Shown one piece after another: positions 58,675 to 64,000 of a DNA stretch of 64,000 bases. The position numbers were made by a program, and so were the translations under genes. Source of the DNA: DAOUBF01 sp034432795 (GTDB lineage: Bacteria > Chloroflexota > Anaerolineae > DSLN01); NCBI GenBank assembly GCA_034432795.1, contig DAOUBF010000047.1, positions 1 through 64,000 on the forward strand. The letters are read 5' to 3'. How positions within the stretch are numbered: position 1 is the stretch's first letter; every line of letters starts with the position of its first letter. Under the pieces are notes generated by a model, which did no database searches, was not told the origin of the DNA, and saw only the letters and a list, made by a program, of their open reading frames with translations.

Positions 58675-59131
58675 GGCAGCCTCCTTCCAGGGACGGAGGA
58701 CGGATAACCTCCCGTTGTTCGTCCCGTTGATCAGGCACGGGGCCTGTCCTACTTTCATATTCCATTATGCCCGAAAGTGCCCCAGAAAGCCAGTGACAAA
58801 CGCGCTGCGTTTCATAGGATAAATGTCACTACGCACGGAGGACGGGGATACGGGTGCATTTCAATTTTGGAGCAACTGTTAGTGGTCACCCCCTCCCTGC
58901 CCCTCCCCCATCCAGGGGGAGGAAACTCACCCCCTCCCCCCCCCTTGCGGGGGAGGGTGAGGGTGGGGGGTAACCAATCGGGTCATCTGCCCCAAATCTG
59001 ATATACACCCCGGCGATACCCTCCATCCTCCATCGTCCGTCATGTTGTGTCTTTGTGCCATTTGGGTGTATATCTGTGGCGGGGTGATGACAGATCACCC
59101 CGACAGACATTGGATTTAAGGAGGCGGACTG
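58675..59131. other. intergenic region with repeats and regulatory palindromes
   Basis: No gene. 58889-58971 has C-rich palindromes. GATATACACCC (~58999-59009) is inverted-repeated as GGGTGTATATC about 55 bases later, and CGGGGTGAT (59080-59088) pairs with ATCACCCCG (59094-59102) just before the aminotransferase. Confidence 0.6.
59080..59102 (+). promoter_or_regulatory. leader hairpin of the class V aminotransferase
   Basis: CGGGGTGAT-GACAG-ATCACCCCG, a perfect 9-bp stem 30 bases before the ATG. It could be an operator or an RNA structure. Confidence 0.55.
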
Positions 59132-60268
59132 ATGACTCTCTCCGATATCCGAGAACTGGACCTGGTCCCGCGCCTGCTGCTGGGGCCGGGGCCATCCCCA
59201 GTCCACCCGCGTGTCAGCCGCGCCCTGCTGGCGCCGGTCGTGGGCCACCTGGACCTGCAGTTCCTTAAGATCCTGGAGGAGACCCAGGAGCTATTGCGCT
59301 TCGTGTTCCAGACGGGCAATCCGCTCACGCTGACCGTCTCCGGGACGGGGACGGCGGGGATGGAGGCGGCACTGGCCAACCTGGTTGAGCCAGGCGACAC
59401 CGTCCTGGTCGCTGTGAACGGCTACTTCGGCGGGCGCATCGCTGAGATGGCTCTGCGCTATGGCGCGGAGGTGCGCACACTGGAGCGCGACTGGGGCGAG
59501 GCCTTTGACCCGGCGGAGTTTGAAGCGGCATTGCGCCAGCGGCCCGCCAAAGTCGTCGCCCTGGTCCACGCAGAGACCTCCACCGGCGTGCTCCAGCCGG
59601 GGCTGGCCGAGATCGCCCGTATCGTCCATGAACATGGCGGGTTGTTGCTGGTGGATTGCGTCACCTCGCTGGGCGGCGTGCCGGTGAAGATAGACGCCTG
59701 GGGAGTGGATGCCGCCTACAGCGGGACCCAGAAGTGCCTGGCTTGCCCCCCTGGCCTGGCGCCAGTGACGTTCAGCGCACGGGCGTATGAGGCCATCCAG
59801 CGGCGCAAGGCAAAGCCCAGCAACTGGTATCTGGATGTGCTGGCGCTGGAGCGCTACTGGGGGCCTGAGCATGTGTACCACCACACCGCGCCGATCAGCC
59901 TGCACTACGGCCTGCGCGAGGGGCTGCGCGTGATCGTGGAAGAGGGGCTGGAAAATCGCTTCGCCCGCCATCGGGCCAACGCCGAGCGGCTGTGGGCCGG
60001 GCTGGAGGCTCTGGGGCTGACCCTGCACGTCCCCAGTGCCTACCGCTTGCCGACATTGACGACTGTCCGTGTGCCGGAGGGCGTGGACGAAGCGATGGTG
60101 CGCCGACGGCTATTGGAGGAGTACCATATTGAGGTTGGCGCCGGGCTGGGCGCGTTGAAAGGGCGCGTCTGGCGCATCGGCTTGATGGGCCACGGCAGCC
60201 AGCGCGAGAACGTGGCCCTGCTGTTGTCGGCGCTGGCCGAGATTCTCGGTCGCCCCCGGCCCCTGTAA
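59132..60268 (+). CDS. class V aminotransferase (serine/alanine-glyoxylate type)
   Basis: 378 residues. LGPGPSPVHPRVSRALLAPVVGHLD, TVSGTGTAGMEAALANLVEPGDTVLVAVNGYFGGRIAEMA, LLVDCVTSLGGVPVKIDAWGVDAAYSGTQKCLACPPGL (PLP Lys in SGTQKC) and GLGALKGRVWRIGLMGHGS are family motifs. Transfers an amino group between alanine or serine and glyoxylate; a purine-catabolic ureidoglycine enzyme is an alternative. AAGGAGG precedes the start. Confidence 0.93.
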   Translation: MTLSDIRELDLVPRLLLGPGPSPVHPRVSRALLAPVVGHLDLQFLKILEETQELLRFVFQTGNPLTLTVSGTGTAGMEAALANLVEPGDTVLVAVNGYFGGRIAEMALRYGAEVRTLERDWGEAFDPAEFEAALRQRPAKVVALVHAETSTGVLQPGLAEIARIVHEHGGLLLVDCVTSLGGVPVKIDAWGVDAAYSGTQKCLACPPGLAPVTFSARAYEAIQRRKAKPSNWYLDVLALERYWGPEHVYHHTAPISLHYGLREGLRVIVEEGLENRFARHRANAERLWAGLEALGLTLHVPSAYRLPTLTTVRVPEGVDEAMVRRRLLEEYHIEVGAGLGALKGRVWRIGLMGHGSQRENVALLLSALAEILGRPRPL

Positions 60269-60414
60269 ACGACGGAGGACGGGTGACGCATGACGGAAGC
60301 GAACCCGTCCTCCATCCTTCGTTCTCCGTCGGGCGCGAAGCGCCCATAAGCCTGGGATTTCTCCCTCACCCTCCATAGCTTCCCTCCCCAGTTATCCTAC
60401 CACTCCAATCCCAT

Positions 60415-60432
60415 TTGTGACAAATTACACAA
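60415..60432 (+). promoter_or_regulatory. Rex-like operator upstream of the proton-pump operon
   Basis: TTGTG-N8-CACAA (extended to TTTGTG/CACAAA) matches the 18-bp Rex architecture TTGTGAA-N4-TTCACAA at the outer half-sites; inner bases are 2 of 4 matched. Rex senses NADH/NAD+ and controls respiratory genes. Confidence 0.5.
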
Positions 60433-60445
60433 ACAGGTGACATCT

Positions 60446-60464
60446 GTCATGAGAGATTCATGAC
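60446..60464 (+). promoter_or_regulatory. second palindromic operator candidate
   Basis: GTCATGA-GAGAT-TCATGAC, a perfect 7-bp inverted repeat 13 bases after the Rex-like site. Confidence 0.6.
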
Positions 60465-60526
60465 GTTTATTACTAATGCTGTCGTGAAGGTGGCAGTATG
60501 CTCAGAACGATGAGGCATCTGAAAGG

Positions 60527-60580
60527 GTTCAGAGGCCCGCTCTCGGCTTTACGTTGAGAAGCCGGGGCTAAGCGCTGAAC
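60527..60580 (+). other. structured leader RNA candidate
   Basis: GTTCAG (60527-60532) closes with CTGAAC (60575-60580); inside, CGGCTT (60544-60549) pairs with AAGCCG (60559-60564) and GCCC with GGGC. No known riboswitch class is recognised. Repeat R follows directly. Confidence 0.5.
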
Positions 60581-60584
60581 AAAG

Positions 60585-60618
60585 GGTACTCAACGGATTA
60601 TCTACAGGAATCAAGGAA
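60585..60618 (+). repeat. repeat R, copy 3, short form
   Basis: GGTACTCAACGGATTATCT followed by ACAGGAATCAAGGAA, upstream of the first proton-pump gene in the sense orientation. Confidence 0.85.
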
Positions 60619-60645
60619 GCGGATACCTTCAAAGAAAGGGTGCAT

Positions 60646-61230
60646 ATGGACTATGCGGTGCTGGTGACTGCAGCGGTCTTCTGCGCCATCAGCGCGGTCC
60701 GGGCGAAGCGGCTGCTGGCCTCCGCGATCTGGTTGGCCGCAGTCAGCGCGCTGGTCGCGTTGACCTTTTATCGGATGGGCGCCCGCGAGGTGGCCGTGAT
60801 TGAACTGAGCGTTGGCGCCGGGCTGGTCACCGTCCTGTTTGTGTACGCCATCGGCGTCGCGGGCGAGGACGCCATCAGTGCGCCTGCGCTCGTCCCCCGA
60901 CCGCTGGCCTGGGGGCTGGTCATCCTGGCGGCGCTTCTGCTGGGTGGGCTGGCATTGCCCCTGACCGAGGCCCCGCAGAGCGGGGCGGAGCCATCGTTCG
61001 CTGCCATGCTCTGGCAGCAACGCGGTCTGGATGTGTTGGTGCAGGTCGCCCTGATCTTCGCGGGCGTTCTGGGTATCCTGGGGGTGCTGGCCGAGAGACA
61101 ACCGACCAGGGACGAGAGACGACAGACGACGGAGAACGGACGACGGATGCCGGAATATGTTCGGTCCTCAGAAGAGGAGAAGGTACTCAACGGATTATCT
61201 AACAACGTCGCCTTCGGCGACAGGGATTAA
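60646..61230 (+). CDS. MbhD/MrpB-like (DUF4040) membrane subunit with repeat-derived tail
   Basis: 194 residues from ATG 60646 (AAGAAAGGG upstream). Helices include LLASAIWLAAVSALVALTFY and VAVIELSVGAGLVTVLFVYAIGV; the E-x-x-V-G-A-G-L pattern is that of DUF4040/MbhD subunits more than NuoJ. A further helix pair precedes VLGILGVLAERQ. The last ~45 residues are encoded by GACGGA repeats and repeat R (ending SNNVAFGDRD), so the native C-terminus was replaced. Part of an ion-pumping complex with the next three genes. Confidence 0.75.
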   Translation: MDYAVLVTAAVFCAISAVRAKRLLASAIWLAAVSALVALTFYRMGAREVAVIELSVGAGLVTVLFVYAIGVAGEDAISAPALVPRPLAWGLVILAALLLGGLALPLTEAPQSGAEPSFAAMLWQQRGLDVLVQVALIFAGVLGILGVLAERQPTRDERRQTTENGRRMPEYVRSSEEEKVLNGLSNNVAFGDRD

Positions 61231-61234
61231 GGAA
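61182..61234 (+). repeat. repeat R, copy 4, long form
   Basis: GGTACTCAACGGATTATCT, then ACGTCGCCTTCGGCGACAGG and ATTAAGGAA. The internal GTCGCC-TTC-GGCGAC is a perfect hairpin. It supplies the stop codon of the upstream gene and an AAGGAAG ribosome site for nuoK. Confidence 0.87.
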
Positions 61235-61243
61235 GATAGCCCT

Positions 61244-61555
61244 ATGACATTATCGCCGCTCAATATCGTTGCCCTGGGCGTGTTGGGATTGCTGGGTGTG
61301 GGGCTGTATGGCCTGCTGACAGTGCGCAACCTGATCAAGGTCGTGGTCGCGTTGCAGATCCTGGTCAAGGCCGCCATCCTGGCCCTGGTCGTCGCCGGGC
61401 GGGCGAGCGGCCAGGTCGGGCTGGGCCAGAGCCTGGCGGTAACGGTGATCGTCGTGGACACGATTGTCGCGGTGGTGGGCCTGGCGCTGGCCGTCCAGGT
61501 GCAGCGGCACTTCGGCACGCTGGATGTGCGCGCCTTGTCGCGGCTGCGGGGGTGA
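61244..61555 (+). CDS. NuoK/MnhC-like subunit
   Basis: 103 residues, three helices. NIVALGVLGLLGVGLYGLLTVRNLIKVVVALQILVKAAILALV and GQSLAVTVIVVDTIVAVVGLALAVQVQRHFGTLD match the NuoK/MnhC family, including the acidic residue in VIVVDTIVAVVG. Membrane arm subunit. The next gene starts 4 bases after the stop. Confidence 0.9.
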   Translation: MTLSPLNIVALGVLGLLGVGLYGLLTVRNLIKVVVALQILVKAAILALVVAGRASGQVGLGQSLAVTVIVVDTIVAVVGLALAVQVQRHFGTLDVRALSRLRG

Positions 61556-61559
61556 AGCC

Positions 61560-63314
61560 ATGGCGACCTGGTTGGTGATTCTCACTATCGGCCTCCCCTG
61601 GCTGGGCGCGTTGATCGTCTGGCGTATCGGCGATAACCACCCATACCGGCAGAACGTTGTCGCGGTGACGTTTGCCCTGCTGGCGGGGCTGGCCGCGTTG
61701 GTGCTGCTGCCTTTCGCGTCCGCTGCGGTGGTGCTGCGGCTGCCGTTGGGCGGACTCTTTGGCGATGCCACCTTTGTCGCCGATGGGCTGGGCGTGTTTC
61801 TGGCGGCGGTGGCCACCGTCATCGGCAGCCTGGCGGTGATCTTCTCGGTGGATTACATGCGCGGCGAGGCGCAACTGGGGCGCTACTATGCGCTCGTCCT
61901 GCTGTTCATCGGCGCAATGGCCGGGCTGGTCCTCACCAGCAGCCTGCTGCTCATGTTCATTTTCTGGGAGATCACGGCATTGTGCTCCTACGCGCTGATC
62001 TCCTTTCACAACGATGACCCCAAAGCAGTGGCCGGCGGCATCAAGGCGCTGATCATCACCTCGTTCGGCGGCATTGGGCTGCTGGCCGGGGCGCTGCTGG
62101 GCTATGCCTATGTGGGCAGCTATGAGATCGGCGCGTTCCTGGCCGGGGCTGAAACATTGCCCCCCAACGTGCTCAGCCTGATCGCCTTCGGCTTCCTCAT
62201 CGCAGCGGCGGCCAAGTCGGCGCAGGTGCCCTTCCAGACCTGGTTGCCGGATGCCATGGAAGCGCCCACGCCGGTCAGCGCGCTGATCCATGCGGCGACA
62301 ATGGTGAATGCAGGTATGTATCTGCTGGCGCGGTTCTACCCGGCGTTTGAGGCCGTGCCGGGCTGGACAACAGTGGTGATGACGGTGGGGCTGCTTTCAG
62401 CCCTGTTAGCCGCGCTGATGGCGGTGGTCACCTATGACATCAAGCGCGTCCTGGCCTATTCCACGATCAGCCAGCTCGGTTACATGGTGTATGCAATTGG
62501 CATGGGGGCTGTGTTCGCCAGCCAGTTTCACCTGCTCAGCCACGCTATCTTCAAGGCGTTGCTCTTCCTAGGCGCGGGCGCGGTCATCCACGCCATCGGC
62601 AGCCGTGACCTGCGGCAGATGGGTGGGCTGGGACGGGCCATGCCCTTCGTGCGCGACACCTTCGTCATCGGGGCACTGGCCCTGGCGGGCATCCCCATTC
62701 TGAACGGCTTCTGGAGCAAAGAGTTGGTGCTGGAAGCCGGGCTGGCGGAGGGGCCGCGCTGGGCAACTATCGCCATGCTGTTCGGCGCCGGCCTGACCGC
62801 GTTGTACACCTACCGCCTGGTCTGGCTGGCATTCTACGGGCGGGCGCGCGGCTGGGAGCATGCCCACGACGCGCCCAGGGCCATGCGCAGCGCCCTGGGG
62901 CCTTTGGCGCTGGGGGCGCTGGCCTCATGGCTGCTGGCCGGGCCGTTTGCCGAATGGCTGGCCGCCAGCCTGCCCTTCCATCATCTGCACACCCTCACCA
63001 CCACCGAGATGGTCCTGGAGGTGATCACGGCACCGGCGACCTGGGTGGCGCTGGCGGTGGTGGCGGTGGGCCTGTGGGCCTGGCGGGCACGGCGCGACCT
63101 GGAGTGGCTGACGCGGCCTCTGCGCGGACTGGCCCAGACCGCTGCTGCGGGGTTCGGATTTGAAGCTGTGAACCGCGCTATCGTGCGCCTGACGCAAGGG
63201 GCGGCGGAGGCGTTGCGTCGCTTGCAGACCGGCCAGCTCAACTGGAATGTGGCCGGGATCGTGGGTGGGGTGGTGATCGTCCTGGCATTTCTGGCAATAG
63301 GAGCGCGAGGATGA
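61560..63314 (+). CDS. NuoL-like proton-translocating subunit
   Basis: 584 residues, ~14 helices. FIFWEITALCSYALISF, KALIITSFGGIGLLAG, AAAAKSAQVPFQTWLPDAMEAPTPVSALIHAATMVNAGMYLLARFYP and YDIKRVLAYSTISQLGYM are the antiporter-like motifs with the conserved Lys/Glu/His residues. Similar in length to NuoL (613 in E. coli), shorter than MrpA. Translocates protons or Na+. Its stop overlaps the next start (ATGA). Confidence 0.93.
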   Translation: MATWLVILTIGLPWLGALIVWRIGDNHPYRQNVVAVTFALLAGLAALVLLPFASAAVVLRLPLGGLFGDATFVADGLGVFLAAVATVIGSLAVIFSVDYMRGEAQLGRYYALVLLFIGAMAGLVLTSSLLLMFIFWEITALCSYALISFHNDDPKAVAGGIKALIITSFGGIGLLAGALLGYAYVGSYEIGAFLAGAETLPPNVLSLIAFGFLIAAAAKSAQVPFQTWLPDAMEAPTPVSALIHAATMVNAGMYLLARFYPAFEAVPGWTTVVMTVGLLSALLAALMAVVTYDIKRVLAYSTISQLGYMVYAIGMGAVFASQFHLLSHAIFKALLFLGAGAVIHAIGSRDLRQMGGLGRAMPFVRDTFVIGALALAGIPILNGFWSKELVLEAGLAEGPRWATIAMLFGAGLTALYTYRLVWLAFYGRARGWEHAHDAPRAMRSALGPLALGALASWLLAGPFAEWLAASLPFHHLHTLTTTEMVLEVITAPATWVALAVVAVGLWAWRARRDLEWLTRPLRGLAQTAAAGFGFEAVNRAIVRLTQGAAEALRRLQTGQLNWNVAGIVGGVVIVLAFLAIGARG

Positions 63315-64000
63315 CCATACCGACGCTTCTCTGGCTGATTGCGCACCCTGTGATCGCCTCGCCGTTCGTCTACCTGGCCGGGCATGTGGGCGGGGCCAGG
63401 CGGGTCTCGCTGGCCCGTTGGGCGGCGCTCCTGGTGCTATTGGCGGCCTGGGTGCCGTTCGGATTCGCCGTGCAGGAGTTCAGGCTGGTCGGGCCGTTGA
63501 CTACCTCAGTGGAGGCGGTGGTGCTGCGCCTGGACGGGCTGAGCCTGCTTCTGGCCGGGGTGGCCCTGGCGTTGGGCACGCTCGTGGTGCTCTTCTCCGG
63601 CCCCTATCTGGCGGGGGAAACTGGCCAGGACAAGTACTACGCCATGCTGGTGGCGATGGTCGGCGCCATGATCGGCCTGGGCTGCGCGGGCGACCTGTTC
63701 AACCTGTGGGTCTGGTTTGAGGCCATGGCCGTGTCCTCTTACCTGCTGGTGGCCTTCTACCGGGATCAGCCCGCTTCGCTGGAGGCGGGTGTCAAGTACC
63801 TGGTGCAGAGCGCCACCGGCTCGGTGCTGGTCCTGATCGGCATCGCGCTGGTCCTGGCGCAGACGGGCACGCTGGCCCTGGCGCAGGTCCGGGCGGTGGC
63901 CCAGCCCTCGCCTGGGCTGTTGGCCGCCGGGGCGCTGTTGATCATGGGGTTCGGCGTGAAAGCCGCGCTCGTGCCGCTGCACACCTGGCTGCCGGACGCG
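63311..64000 (+). CDS. NuoM/MrpD-like proton-translocating subunit, N-terminal part
   Basis: Open to the window edge; 230 residues visible. YYAMLVAMVGAMIGLGCAGDLFNLWVWFEAMAVSSYLLVAFYRD and FGVKAALVPLHTWLPDA show the proton_antipo_M fold. GDLFNLWVWFEAM is closest to MrpD/MnhD and hydrogenase HyfB/EchA-like subunits. Starts in an ATGA overlap with the NuoL-like gene. Confidence 0.9.
   Translation, partial: MTIPTLLWLIAHPVIASPFVYLAGHVGGARRVSLARWAALLVLLAAWVPFGFAVQEFRLVGPLTTSVEAVVLRLDGLSLLLAGVALALGTLVVLFSGPYLAGETGQDKYYAMLVAMVGAMIGLGCAGDLFNLWVWFEAMAVSSYLLVAFYRDQPASLEAGVKYLVQSATGSVLVLIGIALVLAQTGTLALAQVRAVAQPSPGLLAAGALLIMGFGVKAALVPLHTWLPDA

Larger units (their letters stand above)
60269..60645. other. 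intergenic region before the proton-pump operon
   Basis: No gene. GGAGGACGGGT (60274-60284) pairs with ACCCGTCCTCC (60303-60313), a likely 3' hairpin of the aminotransferase; GGGCGC-GAA-GCGCCC (60331-60345) follows. Then come two palindromes (60415-60432, 60446-60464) and a structured leader (60527-60580). Confidence 0.65.

Overview
The window is 64 kb of GC-rich bacterial chromosome (about 60-65% G+C by eye) with no rRNA, CRISPR array, integrase or transposase. It most resembles a Chloroflexota chromosome of the Anaerolineae/Caldilineae kind. That is an inference from CIRCE/HrcA control of dnaK, the LPxTG protein, the Rieske/cytochrome b/multihaem cytochrome c arrangement, the absence of outer-membrane genes, and abundant C-rich intergenic palindromes. 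Promoters are easy to read: TTGACA-17-TATAAT variants precede hrcA, both tRNAs, the peroxiredoxin, a TetR gene, a toxin-antitoxin pair, the coxIII block and the glycerate kinase. Several genes start 6-7 bases after a -10 box and look leaderless.

Layout. 1-3.2 kb: the C-terminal part of a Na+/K+-type (IIC) P-type ATPase coupled to two TrkA-like RCK proteins and a NIL-domain protein. 3.5-8.5 kb: the hrcA-grpE-dnaK-dnaJ heat-shock operon behind a perfect CIRCE. 8.5-9.3 kb: a DUF5615/DUF433 toxin-antitoxin-like pair between two identical hairpins, then tRNA-Lys. 9.5-18 kb: PspA, CBS protein, lipid kinase, helicase-associated protein, thioesterase, tRNA-Asp, threonine aldolase, peroxiredoxin, cytochrome c lipoprotein, LPxTG protein, sigma factor. 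17.9-23.2 kb: PHP hydrolase, PfkB kinase and a full ECF vitamin/metal-type importer (S, T, two ATPases). 24-32.8 kb: a beta-oxidation island on the minus strand (TetR, thiolase, hydroxyacyl-CoA dehydrogenase, enoyl-CoA hydratase, two acyl-CoA dehydrogenases, ETF beta and alpha). 33-39.4 kb: Gfo/Idh/MocA oxidoreductase and a MacB-like export system whose ATPase and permease genes are split by an oppositely oriented RelE-type toxin-antitoxin pair. 39.5-50.7 kb: epimerase, solute-binding lipoprotein, SpoU methyltransferase, cytochrome oxidase subunits III/IV, glycerate 2-kinase, FKBP isomerase, TVP38 protein, two glycosyltransferases and a FlgD-like Ig protein. 51-55.7 kb: Rieske, cytochrome b and two dihaem cytochromes c. 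55.8-60.3 kb: Lon-like protease and a class V aminotransferase. 60.6-64 kb: a proton-pumping membrane module (MbhD/NuoJ-like, NuoK, NuoL, NuoM/MrpD-like, the last cut by the window edge).

Together the genes describe an aerobic or facultative heterotroph that oxidises acyl-CoAs through ETF and a membrane quinone pool to a Rieske/cytochrome b complex and a haem-copper oxidase. Glyoxylate aminotransferase and glycerate kinase suggest C2/C3 salvage. The least explained content is intergenic: at least five dispersed repeat families, one of which repeatedly sits directly upstream of start codons and also supplies C-terminal codons of neighbouring genes.
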